Source: an uncultured Acetatifactor sp. (GTDB lineage: Bacteria > Bacillota > Clostridia > Lachnospirales > Lachnospiraceae). From it: DNA of 64,000 bases. Made by a program: the position numbers and the translations under genes. This document shows, one piece after another, positions 49,263 through 58,768 of this stretch. Position 1 is the stretch's first letter, and every line of letters starts with the position of its first letter. Under the pieces are notes generated by a model that did not search any database, was not told where the DNA came from, and saw only the letters and a list, made by a program, of their open reading frames with translations. The stretch lies in NCBI GenBank assembly GCA_949840885.1, contig CATKYJ010000017.1, positions 1 to 64,000 of the forward strand, read 5' to 3'.

Positions 49263-51956
49263 ATGGAACTGTTTAAACTGTTCGGATCGATATTCATAGA
49301 TACAGATGCCGCAGAGAAAAGCATGCAGAAAGTGGAGCAGGCCGCGGAAAAGCTGGGCTCAAAGATAGAGAAGTATGGAAAAGGTATCTCTGATATGGGT
49401 GGGAAGCTGACAAAGACAGTCACGGCGGGTGTGACAGCTCTTGGCACTGCCTCGGTAGTGTCTGCATCGTCATTTGAGGACGCCATGGCAAAGGTTTCTA
49501 CAATCGCGGACGAATCCGAGATGTCAATGGACGACATGCGGGCTGCTATTCTTGGATTATCCGATCAGACAGGCATTAGTGCTGCCGCCATTGCCGAGGA
49601 TGTCTACAATGCCATATCTGCAGGACAGAAGACGGCGGATGCGGTGAATTTCGTCAGTAATTCCACGAAGCTGGCCCGGGCCGGCTTTGCCGAAACAGGC
49701 CAGTCACTGGATGTGCTCACAACAATTATGAATGCCTATGGTATGGAGGCCGGAGAGGTGACCAGGGTTTCGGATGTCTTGATACAGACACAGAATCTGG
49801 GAAAGACGACGGTAGCGGATCTGTCCTCCTCCATGGGCAAGGTTATTCCTACGGCGAAGTCTTACAACGTGTCCTTGGAGCAGGTGGCTTCGGCGTATAC
49901 GATTACGACAGCCAAGGGTATCGCTACGGCAGAGTCCACTACTTACATTAATTCCATGCTTAATGAGCTGGGCAAGAGCGGAACGAAAGTGTCGGATGTC
50001 CTGAAAGAAAAGACAGGAAAGTCTTTTGCAGAACTGATGGACGAGGGCTATTCCCTTGGGGACTGCCTGGAGCTGGTAGATAAAGCTGCAAGAGAGCAGA
50101 ACCTTGCATTCAACGATATGTGGGGGAGTGCAGAAGCTGCAAAGGCAGGGGTCACGCTGCTGGGGGAAAGCGCAGATGTGTTCAACGGCAGATTGGCTGA
50201 GATGAACGATGTGACCGGATCCACCGAGACAGCATTCGGGAAACTGGAGACGACTTCGTTTAAGGCCCAGAAAGCCATAAATGAAGCAAAGAATGTGTTG
50301 ATAGACTTGGGCGGGACTATTATTGAGATGCTGGTGCCATATCTGGAAAAGGGCGCAGAGAAAGTGCACGAGTTTGCGGAATGGTTTAAGGGGCTGGATG
50401 ATGGAACCAAAGAGCTGATTGTCAAGATTGGCCTGTTGATGGCGGTAGTAGGCCCGCTGCTGTCGATTTTTGGGAAAGGTGTTTCTGTAGTAGGCAATAT
50501 CGTAGCTATCGGTGGAAAGCTGTCGGGAGGAATCAGCGGGATCATAAAGATAGGTGGAGGTTTGCTCACGGGAGCAACGAAAGTGATAGGGCTGTTCAGC
50601 ACAGCGGCATCTTTTATCTGGACGACATTGATTCCGGCCATAGCTTCAGTCGGGGCTCCTGTGCTGGCTGTAATCGGCGTGGTCACTGCCCTGGTAGCAG
50701 CGGGAGTGGCGTTATATAAGAACTGGGACGAGATATGTGCATGGGCCGGTAAGGCATGGGGCGCGATTAAGGACACGGTAGGCGGTGCAGTTGACGGCAT
50801 CAAAGGATTCTTTTCCGACCTGAAAGAGAAAGCATCGGCCAAATTCCATGAACTGACGGAGGCAATCGGCAGCAAAGCCGAAGAACTGAAAGAAAAAGCA
50901 GTCAGTAAATTTGGAGAACTGAAAGAGAAAACGGTGGAAAAGGTAATGTCCCTGAAAGATAAGGCAGTAGATAAATTCGAAGAGCTGAAAGGAGCAGCGG
51001 CCGAAAAAATATCATCTCTGAAAGAAAGGGCGATCTCTGGCATAGGAGAGATGAAAGACAATGTCTCGCGAAAGATATCCGAGATGAAAGAAAATGTGGT
51101 TACAGGCTTTCAGGACATGAAAGAACGCGCTGCAGAGAAATTCAGCGATTTGAAAGAAAGGTGGTCGGAGAAGTTCTCCGCGGCAAGGGAGAAGATTGTA
51201 TCCGAGGCTGAGGAGATCAGGGAAAAGGTAGGAAATAAGCTTTCCCAGCTGAGGGACAATGCGGTGGACAGGATATCGGACATGGCGGAGAAAGCCGAGG
51301 CCGGATTCGGGAAACTGAAAGAGAAAGGCGCTGCCGCAGTCAGTGCGCTGAAAGAGAAAGTAGCAGGAAACTTTGCGGAGATAGGAGAAGCCATATTCTC
51401 CAAGTTTGAAAGCTTTGGGGAGAAGATGTCTTCCATTTTTTCAGGAGTGCAGGAGGTCGTGAAAGGCATTGTAGACAAGATAAAGGGATTTATGGAGTTT
51501 GACTGGAAACTTCCTAAGATCAAGCTGCCGCACTTTTCCGTGGAGTGGGACAAGGACGGCATATTGGGATCTCTGGCCACCAAGATGGGGCTGCCCGGCC
51601 TGCCTAAGTTGGGTGTGGAATGGTACAAGAAAGCCATGGACGCGCCGATGATCATGGACAAGCCCACCGCGTTCGGCATCAACCGCTCCGGCCAGGTCAT
51701 GGCGGGCGGCGAGGCGGGGAGCGAGGTGGTAGGCGGCACGGAGACGCTGATGAGGATGATATCGGCAGCAGTTGCCCAGGAGAATTACCAAATTTATGGG
51801 CTCCTGAAACAAATCTTCGATCTCCTGGCTGCATACCTGCCGGGATGCGCCAGCAAGCAATTGGTGCTGGACACGGGGGTCCTGGTGGGAGAACTGTCAG
51901 GGCCCATGGACGAGGAGCTTGGATGGAAGCGGCATACAGACGGGAGGTGGAGATGA
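49263..51956 (+). CDS. Tape measure protein
   Basis: An 897-residue protein. The N-terminal TP901-type core (FEDAMAKVSTIADESEMSMD, LARAGFAETGQSLDVLTTIM) is followed by hydrophobic stretches (about 395-490) and a long array of 11-residue-type helical repeats of ELKEKA/EMKENV form (about 520-740). It determines tail length; at about 0.15 nm per residue it would specify roughly 130 nm. The C-terminal region has KLPKIKLPHFSVEW and GGTETLMRMISAAVAQEN. Confidence 0.92.
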   Translation: MELFKLFGSIFIDTDAAEKSMQKVEQAAEKLGSKIEKYGKGISDMGGKLTKTVTAGVTALGTASVVSASSFEDAMAKVSTIADESEMSMDDMRAAILGLSDQTGISAAAIAEDVYNAISAGQKTADAVNFVSNSTKLARAGFAETGQSLDVLTTIMNAYGMEAGEVTRVSDVLIQTQNLGKTTVADLSSSMGKVIPTAKSYNVSLEQVASAYTITTAKGIATAESTTYINSMLNELGKSGTKVSDVLKEKTGKSFAELMDEGYSLGDCLELVDKAAREQNLAFNDMWGSAEAAKAGVTLLGESADVFNGRLAEMNDVTGSTETAFGKLETTSFKAQKAINEAKNVLIDLGGTIIEMLVPYLEKGAEKVHEFAEWFKGLDDGTKELIVKIGLLMAVVGPLLSIFGKGVSVVGNIVAIGGKLSGGISGIIKIGGGLLTGATKVIGLFSTAASFIWTTLIPAIASVGAPVLAVIGVVTALVAAGVALYKNWDEICAWAGKAWGAIKDTVGGAVDGIKGFFSDLKEKASAKFHELTEAIGSKAEELKEKAVSKFGELKEKTVEKVMSLKDKAVDKFEELKGAAAEKISSLKERAISGIGEMKDNVSRKISEMKENVVTGFQDMKERAAEKFSDLKERWSEKFSAAREKIVSEAEEIREKVGNKLSQLRDNAVDRISDMAEKAEAGFGKLKEKGAAAVSALKEKVAGNFAEIGEAIFSKFESFGEKMSSIFSGVQEVVKGIVDKIKGFMEFDWKLPKIKLPHFSVEWDKDGILGSLATKMGLPGLPKLGVEWYKKAMDAPMIMDKPTAFGINRSGQVMAGGEAGSEVVGGTETLMRMISAAVAQENYQIYGLLKQIFDLLAAYLPGCASKQLVLDTGVLVGELSGPMDEELGWKRHTDGRWR

Positions 51957-52585
51957 TGTACGGCGCAGTATTCGGAGACAGGTATTCCAGAGAGGACTAC
52001 GGTGCCATCATGAACTATGCCAGGGTCGCGCCGCCTGCAGTCAAGGAGGTCTACGTGGACATTGACGGAGGGGACTCTGCCATAGACCTGACGGAGGCGG
52101 TGGGAGGCGTGGCTTATGAGGATGCAAGGATAGAGTTCAAGTTCACCTTATTCTCCCCTGAAAAGGCAGAACGGATGAAAGACGACCTCCATGGAAAGAG
52201 GATGGAGATCGTGCTGGAGCGGGAGCCGGAGCGCTGCTATGACGGCAGGGTCTCCTGCACCAAAGTGGAGCAGGACGGCAGGCTGTACGAGGCCTACTTC
52301 ACAGCCAGAGTACAGCCCTACAAATACGAAAGGAGGGAGAGCGTCCATGAGGAGAGGGTATCCGGAACGGAAAAAGAGGTGTTGCTGCAGAATGACAGGA
52401 TGCCCGTCATGCCGAGGATAGAGGTGGAGGGGAATGTCCAGCTGGTCTATGGAGGGATCCGCTATAGGATGGGGCCGGGTGTATACCAGATGCCGGAGGT
52501 CACACTGAGAGAGGGGATAAACAGAATCCGTCTGTCCGGAAACGGCAAAGTCAGGTTCTCCTACAGGAAAGGGAGGCTGGCATGA
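51953..52585 (+). CDS. Distal tail protein
   Basis: A 210-residue beta-rich protein overlapping the tape measure stop (ATGATG). Blocks such as MMYGAVFGDRYSREDYG, DARIEFKFTLFSPEKAERM and SGNGKVRFSYRKGRLA match Dit-like proteins that cap the tail tube and hold the baseplate. Confidence 0.75.
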   Translation: MMYGAVFGDRYSREDYGAIMNYARVAPPAVKEVYVDIDGGDSAIDLTEAVGGVAYEDARIEFKFTLFSPEKAERMKDDLHGKRMEIVLEREPERCYDGRVSCTKVEQDGRLYEAYFTARVQPYKYERRESVHEERVSGTEKEVLLQNDRMPVMPRIEVEGNVQLVYGGIRYRMGPGVYQMPEVTLREGINRIRLSGNGKVRFSYRKGRLA

Positions 52586-54138
52586 TCATTATCAAAAGCG
52601 GGGAGAGCACAATCTATCATCCACTGCACCCGCAACTGAAGCTGGTGGCCCCGAAGCTTGTCCTGGAGGATAATGCGGCAGGGAGCCTGACATTTAAAGT
52701 ATACCAGGACAACCTGAACCAGGAGAGCATACGGAAGCTCTATCCCTTGATCACGATGTACAGGGATGGAAGCGCCATCTTCAAGGGGCGTGCCATCAAG
52801 GACATGAAAGACTTCCGAAACGGCCGGACGGTGGAAGTGGAGGGGCACCTGGCGCTCTTCAATGACTCCTATATGGAGCCGTTCTCGTTCCAGGGCAGCC
52901 CGGAGGAACTATTCCGGATGCTCGTAGAGAACCACAATGCGCAGGTGATGCCATGGCAGCAGTTCATGGTGGGGAAAGTCACAGTCCGGGACAGCAACGA
53001 CTACATTGTCCGGAGCAGCGAGGGGACGATGGACACATGGAGCGCCTTAAAGGAGAAGTGTTTCCGTTCAAGCCTGGGCGGGCATATCCGGGTACGCTAT
53101 GAGGGGGACACTGCCTATGTGGATTGGCTGGAAGATTATGAAAAAATATCCTCCCAAAGCATAACGTTCGCGAAAAACATCATCAGTCTGTCCCAGGAGT
53201 CGGACGCCTCCGAGACATACACTGCCATCCGGCCCGTAGGGGCGGAGGTGGATGGGAAAAAGGTAGACATCGCTTCGGTGAATGGAGGGAGGACATACCT
53301 GGTCAATGCGGAAAGGGCGGCGGAATGCGGCATCATCTTCGCCCCTGCAAACGAGTCTGTGTGGGAGGACGTGACGCTGCCGGAGAACCTGCTGAAGAAA
53401 GCGCAGGAGCGGCTGTACGGCTCCATGGCGGCGCTGAGCGAAAGCTATGAGGTGAAAGCCGTGGACCTGCACCTGACGGATCCGGAGGTGGAGGCTCTGG
53501 ACATCTGCGAATATGTCCAAGTAGTGAGCAGGCCGCACGGTATTGACGGGAGGTATCTGCTTACCAAGGCGGACATCTCCATTGCATCCCCGCAGGACTC
53601 CGTCTACTATCTGGGGGCCAGCAGGAGGGTGCTCAGTGGCATGGGGAGCGGAGGCGGGCAGCAGGAGGCAGCGCCGCAGAAAGTCAGCGCCCTGGAAAAT
53701 GACGCCGGGTACATCTCTGAGGAGAAAGCCGGGGAGATGCTGGCTGAGTATCCGAAAGAGGACAGGGTGGAGGAGATTGTCAAGGATGCGGTGGCGACGG
53801 CGCCGTTTTTAGGCGGGCTCTCTTTCGGACAGGATGGCGAAGGGAAGTGGGGATATATCCCGCCAGGTGCTGATACAGTAGTCCCTTTTAAGACAGGCGG
53901 TTCCGAATATACCAGGCAGTTCCTGATAGGAGCGTTTCCGTCAGGACTGGACGGGGCTATCTGGTTCGCTGCGGATGACGGGGAGGTTTCCTATGGGCTC
54001 AATGAGGTATCTGTTGTTTCATCTGTGGAACGGGCGGAAGAAAGGGCTCTCTGGTGCGCTGACGGTGAGCCTCTCATGGTAAGCGCGATTATTTCGGGTT
54101 CTCCATCCGAGATGGTGGGAGGGATCTGGATTGAATGA
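52582..54138 (+). CDS. Tail-associated endopeptidase/minor structural protein
   Basis: A 518-residue Tal-like protein. The N-terminal ~375 residues form the four-domain hub seen in prophage tail proteins (YRDGSAIFKGRAIKDMKDFR, VRPVGAEVDGKKVDI-like region, YLLTKADISIASPQDSVYYLG). The C-terminal part has GGLSFGQDGEGKWGYIPPG, a motif it shares with the baseplate-type protein at 56471. Confidence 0.82.
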   Translation: MIIIKSGESTIYHPLHPQLKLVAPKLVLEDNAAGSLTFKVYQDNLNQESIRKLYPLITMYRDGSAIFKGRAIKDMKDFRNGRTVEVEGHLALFNDSYMEPFSFQGSPEELFRMLVENHNAQVMPWQQFMVGKVTVRDSNDYIVRSSEGTMDTWSALKEKCFRSSLGGHIRVRYEGDTAYVDWLEDYEKISSQSITFAKNIISLSQESDASETYTAIRPVGAEVDGKKVDIASVNGGRTYLVNAERAAECGIIFAPANESVWEDVTLPENLLKKAQERLYGSMAALSESYEVKAVDLHLTDPEVEALDICEYVQVVSRPHGIDGRYLLTKADISIASPQDSVYYLGASRRVLSGMGSGGGQQEAAPQKVSALENDAGYISEEKAGEMLAEYPKEDRVEEIVKDAVATAPFLGGLSFGQDGEGKWGYIPPGADTVVPFKTGGSEYTRQFLIGAFPSGLDGAIWFAADDGEVSYGLNEVSVVSSVERAEERALWCADGEPLMVSAIISGSPSEMVGGIWIE

Positions 54139-54150
54139 AAGGAGGTCTGG

Positions 54151-55338
54151 ATGTTCGACATAGACTTGATCATACCTTGCTATGGAAGTCCTGAGATTAT
54201 TGAGAAAGGGATCGCTTCGATAGCGGTGCAGTGGCACAAGGAGTTCATACATGTCACGCTTGTGAATGACTGCAGCCCGAATACCGACTGCGACTATCAG
54301 GATCTGGTGGACAAGTACAGCAATTTTATAGACATACGATGCATACGCACACCGAAGAACGGCGGACAGGGGCTTGCCAGGCAGTTCGGGATAGATAACA
54401 CGGGCCACGAATATTTCATGTTCATGGATGAGGATGATCAGATAGGGAACGGCGTGGCTGTGTCACAGTTCGTTGGAGCTGCGCAATGCGCGAATTTCGT
54501 GTTTACGGACAATGGAGGCATCGTGTGCGATAGCTGCGGGAATCCGGTCCAGAAAGAGGACGCGAGGCCTGTAGCGCTGGTATCTGGCCCATTGTTCGCG
54601 TTTGACAATAACAGCAGCTATACGATAGACAATACAAACAGGGTCTGGGTGAATTCGAAGCTATACAGCAGGGAGTTCATCAAAAAGCACAATGTGCGGT
54701 TCAATGAGGAACAGTCGCGCCATGCAGAGGATTATTTCTGGATGTCATGCTTCTTCTATGCGCTGGACAATGACCCGGACTTTCAGAGCATCCTGCTGGA
54801 CAACAGCGGGATATACTATCTCTGGTATCCGAACGAGGGGTCGCAGTCCAGGGCAGATCCGCATTATGGCTATATGCTTTCAGGATATACGATGGGAGGC
54901 TCTGTGAACATATTGAAGTATATGAGGGACACGTCAGCCAATGGGATAGAATGGACACAGGAGCGGGAAAAGAGATACAATGATACGCTTCTGAATATGA
55001 CGATGTATTCGTACTTCACATTTCTGTCTTTTGTTCGGCATGTGGCGGAGACGGACTATGTACCAAAACTGGAATTGGACTGGTATTTATTGCGGGATTC
55101 CTGCAACAAGCTCCGGAAAAGAGTGAAGAGGCAGTACCACCAGTATGGCTATACACAGAAAATCGAACAGTATTATCTGGTAAAAAACAACACGGACGTG
55201 ATGTTCACGGAGCCATGGGTTGAGTTCGACAGTTATATCAAAGATGGATGTGATGAGTTGGGCTGGGACTTTTCACAGCTCCTTGAAAGTAAGAAGACAA
55301 TGAAATTTGTGGATGGTGTAAGGGTATGGGATATCTAG
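54151..55338 (+). CDS. GT-A glycosyltransferase (family 2-like) in the tail module
   Basis: A 395-residue glycosyltransferase. The N-terminal half has a GT-A fold: DIDLIIPCYGSPEIIEKG, TLVNDCSPN, GGQGLARQFGID and the metal-binding DxD-type motif FMFMDEDDQIG. Residues 140-250 carry an acceptor/base region with RHAEDYFWMSCFFYALDN, then a C-terminal extension. No signal peptide or membrane helix, so it acts in the host cytoplasm. It follows the tail endopeptidase by 12 bp and overlaps by 13 bp the gene of a Ser/Thr-rich protein, the likely acceptor. A host-surface-modifying role is the alternative. GAAAGGAGGTCTGG is a strong binding site. Confidence 0.85.
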   Translation: MFDIDLIIPCYGSPEIIEKGIASIAVQWHKEFIHVTLVNDCSPNTDCDYQDLVDKYSNFIDIRCIRTPKNGGQGLARQFGIDNTGHEYFMFMDEDDQIGNGVAVSQFVGAAQCANFVFTDNGGIVCDSCGNPVQKEDARPVALVSGPLFAFDNNSSYTIDNTNRVWVNSKLYSREFIKKHNVRFNEEQSRHAEDYFWMSCFFYALDNDPDFQSILLDNSGIYYLWYPNEGSQSRADPHYGYMLSGYTMGGSVNILKYMRDTSANGIEWTQEREKRYNDTLLNMTMYSYFTFLSFVRHVAETDYVPKLELDWYLLRDSCNKLRKRVKRQYHQYGYTQKIEQYYLVKNNTDVMFTEPWVEFDSYIKDGCDELGWDFSQLLESKKTMKFVDGVRVWDI

Positions 55339-56384
55339 TCTCCAACGGAAGAAACGGAAGAGTTGAATATTCCGGGACACAGTATGTAAATCCGTCCGCT
55401 GGTACGAAGAAGCTGTGTATTCGGACCGGGACAGGGCCGAATGATGTCATCAGATATGGTCTGACCACGAAATCCAGCGCTTCCGCTTATTGCGGACTTA
55501 GGATGCGTATTGACGGAAATGTTGCATATATTGGCAGGAGCGGATCAAAGAGCGTGTCCAGAACGGAAATTGGGACGAAATCGGTGTTCACGTCCGTGTC
55601 TACCTCAGTATCCTCTTTAAGTTCGTCCAAGACTTCGAAAACGGAAAGCTATCAGACCACAACAACGGGCCGTTCTGTAGTACAGGAAACTGTATGGGGC
55701 ACTTCGGCGGAAACGCAGGTCTCTACCTTTTTGCGGACGGTGTCTTCGACTTCGTCATCAACGTATTCTACAACATACACGCATAGGACTTCGACATCAA
55801 AGTCTGGTACAGTTAAGGTAAGTTTAAATACATTTACCGTTGCCGCGGGCTATAAGTCGTATTCCACGGTAAAAACAAGTATCCTTACCTCGTCAGGAAC
55901 AGCATCGAAAACGATTGGCTATGGGTCTGTTTCTGGAACGGAGAGAGGAGCCGGAATAGACGGGCTGGTTGGAAATGTGTCGACCACGAGGCTGTCTGGA
56001 ACAAACACTTTTAGCACACTATCTAGTTATACCTATAATTATTATACAACGTATCATGAAACGATTTCCAGACTTAATTCGTCCAGGACCACTATGTACC
56101 AAACGCAGAAGTCAACATGGGGATGGACATCAACGCGCAGTGACGATTATCTGGCAAAGCTTAACTACTCCAGTTCGGTACGGTATTCATACACTACTAC
56201 AAAGCAGGCATCGAAACTATCCACAAAGGAGATCTCGGTCCAGATTAGTACAACGTCACAAAGCGTTGGTACGGTAACAATAGATTTTGTGACCTCCGTT
56301 TCAAGTACGACAAGCAGCAGTGCGAGTCAGACGGTGGAGATTACAACATCGTCTAGCTTTCTGGAGGATAATTTCGATTTATGA
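55326..56384 (+). CDS. Ser/Thr-rich virion-type protein
   Basis: A 352-residue protein. The first ~70 residues form a small ordered N-terminal domain (MGYLVSNGRNGRVEYSG, YVNPSAGTKKLCIRTGTG). The remainder is very rich in Ser and Thr (by eye well over 40 percent) with regularly placed Tyr, consisting of runs like SVSTSVSSLSSSKTSKTES. It lacks Cys except a couple near the start. The gene lies in the tail/host-recognition block and overlaps the glycosyltransferase gene. It looks like a tail appendage that could be heavily O-glycosylated. Confidence 0.75.
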   Translation: MGYLVSNGRNGRVEYSGTQYVNPSAGTKKLCIRTGTGPNDVIRYGLTTKSSASAYCGLRMRIDGNVAYIGRSGSKSVSRTEIGTKSVFTSVSTSVSSLSSSKTSKTESYQTTTTGRSVVQETVWGTSAETQVSTFLRTVSSTSSSTYSTTYTHRTSTSKSGTVKVSLNTFTVAAGYKSYSTVKTSILTSSGTASKTIGYGSVSGTERGAGIDGLVGNVSTTRLSGTNTFSTLSSYTYNYYTTYHETISRLNSSRTTMYQTQKSTWGWTSTRSDDYLAKLNYSSSVRYSYTTTKQASKLSTKEISVQISTTSQSVGTVTIDFVTSVSSTTSSSASQTVEITTSSSFLEDNFDL

Positions 56385-56470
56385 AATCGAAGAAAGGGAT
56401 GCATATATGCAGATGACAAGGGCAGCAGGAGGCAAATTTGTCCCTATAATTTTAGGAAGGAGTTGAGGCT

Positions 56471-57481
56471 ATGGCACAGATAGAGGTCTTGTTAGAGAGA
56501 CAGCTGCTATCAATACAGAATCAGGAGATTATTTCTAGTGGAGACATAAGCTACGACACATGCAAGTTTTCTTTTGATGATACATGGGATGGGTTCACGA
56601 AGACAGGGGTCTTCTACCAGGACAAGAAAAATGTCCAATATGCGGTGCTGGGAGGCGATGGGAGCTGCAGGATTCCGGCGCAGGCCATGGGCAGGGAAGG
56701 GAATATGTACATTGGCGTGTTTGGGGTCAGCGGATCCAGTGTGATGACGTCGACGGTAGAAAGGATATATATCCGGCAGGGAGCCATATCAGGTGATACG
56801 GTCAGCACCGAGCCCAGCGATGACGTGTTCCTGGCCATTATTGCGCAGTACCAACGCATGGCGGAAATGATGCAGGGATACGATGCCACAGCGGCTGAGC
56901 TCTCAAGGATGCTGCACGACCTGAACGCCTATGACGTAACGGAGGTTCTCGGAAAGCTGAAGAAAGTCGAGGACGCCATAAGGGCGGTACAGGATGAATG
57001 TGCTTCTGCAATAGGGGGACTGAGGTTCGGAATGGATGCGGACGGAAACTGGGGATACATCGTTCCGGAAAGCGAGGACGTCATTGCGTTTGGGAGCAGC
57101 AGAACAGAGGAGCCTGGGGAGTCCCTTAAGACATATCAATGGCAGACTGTGGAATGTAATGGCAACTTCGTAGAGGGTGACAGATCATGGACCGCAGATG
57201 TCATGGGCAGTGGCGCGGAAAATAAGATGAGCCTGTTCCTGGCCATCAAGGTGCCGGAACCTTGCAAGGCGATTATGGATTTGTACAAAGGCTCGGCTTG
57301 TTCTCTTTCTGTATATTTTAATGATGAAGAAGCCTATGAAGACACTGCATCTAAGGAAGACGACATTCGGAAAGTCCTGCAGCTTGTGAAAGGGGTCAAT
57401 TACATTTTTTTGGAGTGCTGGCGTAACAGTGCGGCTGACGGAAATGATGTGTCGATTTCATTCTCGCCAATAGTTGCATAA
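56471..57481 (+). CDS. Baseplate/tail-fibre-type protein
   Basis: A 336-residue protein with a BppU-like N-terminal domain (LLSIQNQEIISSGDISYDTC, FSFDDTWDGFTKTGVFYQD), a coiled coil around 140-180, the motif GGLRFGMDADGNWGYIVPE, and a C-terminal beta domain ending SISFSPIVA. The first domain is typical of upper baseplate proteins that carry receptor-binding tips. GGAAGGAGTTGAGGCT precedes ATG. Confidence 0.75.
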   Translation: MAQIEVLLERQLLSIQNQEIISSGDISYDTCKFSFDDTWDGFTKTGVFYQDKKNVQYAVLGGDGSCRIPAQAMGREGNMYIGVFGVSGSSVMTSTVERIYIRQGAISGDTVSTEPSDDVFLAIIAQYQRMAEMMQGYDATAAELSRMLHDLNAYDVTEVLGKLKKVEDAIRAVQDECASAIGGLRFGMDADGNWGYIVPESEDVIAFGSSRTEEPGESLKTYQWQTVECNGNFVEGDRSWTADVMGSGAENKMSLFLAIKVPEPCKAIMDLYKGSACSLSVYFNDEEAYEDTASKEDDIRKVLQLVKGVNYIFLECWRNSAADGNDVSISFSPIVA

Positions 57482-57513
57482 TGTCGAACATTCATGACAG
57501 GAGGGAAAAATAT

Positions 57514-57984
57514 ATGAATAAAGCAAAAATAGCTGTAACTGCTGCAGTGTCAGCGCTTATGGGCTGGCTGGGTATCCTGGCCGTGCCGGTATTTCTAATG
57601 GTCGGCTGTAATGTGATTGACTATGCCACGGGACTGCTGGCCGTGCCGTACAGGACGGAGACAATCAGCAGCTATAAGGGCATCAGGGGAATCATAAAGA
57701 AGGTGTGCCAGTGGCTGCTGGTTCTGGTGGGAGCATGGGTCGACATCCTGATCAACTATGCTATCGAGTGTGCCGGCATTGACTTTGCGATTCCCTTTGT
57801 GGTCGCCACTATAGTAGCGGTATGGCTTGTGGTCAATGAGATTATCAGCATCCTGGAGAACATGCTGGATATCGGCGTCCGTATGCCCCCGTTCCTGCTT
57901 CCCATTGTGAAGTACATTCGGAAACAGGTGGAGGACAAAGCCAAAGTTGCTGATGAAAAGGAGGATGGGGATTATGAGGATTAA
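57514..57984 (+). CDS. Phage holin (toxin-secretion/lysis holin family)
   Basis: A 156-residue membrane protein of the Bacteriophage_holin_4/TIGR01593 type. It has a hydrophobic helix at 5-30, then CNVIDYATGLLA, SSYKGIRGIIKKVCQWLLV and two further helices (WVDILINYAIE, IPFVVATIVAVWLVVNEII). The C-terminus is acidic and cytoplasmic. Start MNKAK has GGAGGGAAAAATAT; an upstream ATG at 57481 is possible. Confidence 0.88.
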   Translation: MNKAKIAVTAAVSALMGWLGILAVPVFLMVGCNVIDYATGLLAVPYRTETISSYKGIRGIIKKVCQWLLVLVGAWVDILINYAIECAGIDFAIPFVVATIVAVWLVVNEIISILENMLDIGVRMPPFLLPIVKYIRKQVEDKAKVADEKEDGDYED

Positions 57985-58699
57985 TGTACATGCTGGGCAT
58001 AATGCGGATGGGAGAGTAGCTTGCGGGGCAATTGGCTTTATAAGGGAGTCTACGGAGGCACGGCGTGTGAAAGATGCGGTGATTGCCATGCTCCGGCAGC
58101 TTGGCCACACGGTATACGACTGTACAATAGATAATGCATCAGGAGTTAATGACAATCTGCGTAAGATCGTAGCACTCTGTAATGCGCATGAGGTGGATCT
58201 GGATGTGAGCATCCATCTTAATTCCGGGGCAAAAGACCATACCGGGAACGGAAAAACTACAGGGGTGGAAGTGTATGTATACAATTCTTCCGGCAAAGCG
58301 AAAGCCTATGCGGAAAAGGTGTGCCGGGCTATTGCTGGACTGGGCTTTAAAAATCGCGGGGTGAAATACAGCACAGGCCTGTATGTGCTCCGGAACACAA
58401 AGTCACCTGCTATGCTGGTGGAATGCTGTTTTGTCGATGATAAGGACGATGTACAACTCTACGATTGCCAGAAGATGGCAGAGGCAATTGTCTTTGGCAT
58501 CACTGGCCAGCGGGTACAGGTACAGCAGCCTGATGCCGACCAGGAGCCGATGGCTCCTGGGGAAGAGACGGCAGTTGGTGATAATAGGCGGCTGAAACGG
58601 GTGCAGCTGGGAGCTTATTACGTCACAAGCAATGCCGAAGCTGTGCTTGCGAGGGCAAAGGCGGCAGGGTTTGACGATGCAATTATTGTCAACGCATAA
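57974..58699 (+). CDS. N-acetylmuramoyl-L-alanine amidase (endolysin)
   Basis: A 241-residue endolysin. Residues 1-175 form an Amidase_3 domain (zinc ligands in INVHAGHNADG, Glu in ESTEARRV, His in DLDVSIHLNSGA, catalytic Glu in AMLVECCFVDD). The C-terminal ~50 residues look like a SPOR-type repeat (KRVQLGAYYVTSNAEAVLAR) that binds denuded glycan. It overlaps the holin gene by 11 bp. It cuts the MurNAc-L-Ala bond for lysis. Confidence 0.92.
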   Translation: MRINVHAGHNADGRVACGAIGFIRESTEARRVKDAVIAMLRQLGHTVYDCTIDNASGVNDNLRKIVALCNAHEVDLDVSIHLNSGAKDHTGNGKTTGVEVYVYNSSGKAKAYAEKVCRAIAGLGFKNRGVKYSTGLYVLRNTKSPAMLVECCFVDDKDDVQLYDCQKMAEAIVFGITGQRVQVQQPDADQEPMAPGEETAVGDNRRLKRVQLGAYYVTSNAEAVLARAKAAGFDDAIIVNA

Positions 58700-58708
58700 A
58701 TATATGAT

Positions 58709-58731
58709 GGAGGCAGGGCAATCCTGCCTCC
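58709..58731 (+). terminator. Hairpin after the amidase gene
   Basis: GGAGGCAGG and CCTGCCTCC form a 9-bp perfect stem with a 5-nt loop. No clear T-run follows, so termination may be weak or factor-assisted. Confidence 0.5.
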
Positions 58732-58747
58732 AATAGCTGAAATTTCA

Positions 58748-58768
58748 GATGTCTCACTTTTGTCTCAT
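58748..58768 (+). promoter_or_regulatory. Candidate integrase arm-binding site (attR side)
   Basis: A 21-bp sequence identical to 23109-23129, with two TGTCTCA-type motifs, located 52 bp inside the prophage right end. Confidence 0.6.

Noticed and set aside
54151..56384. Diversity-generating retroelement
   Set aside because: The Ser/Thr-rich protein sits in the host-recognition block, but there is no reverse transcriptase, no template repeat and no C-type lectin end.
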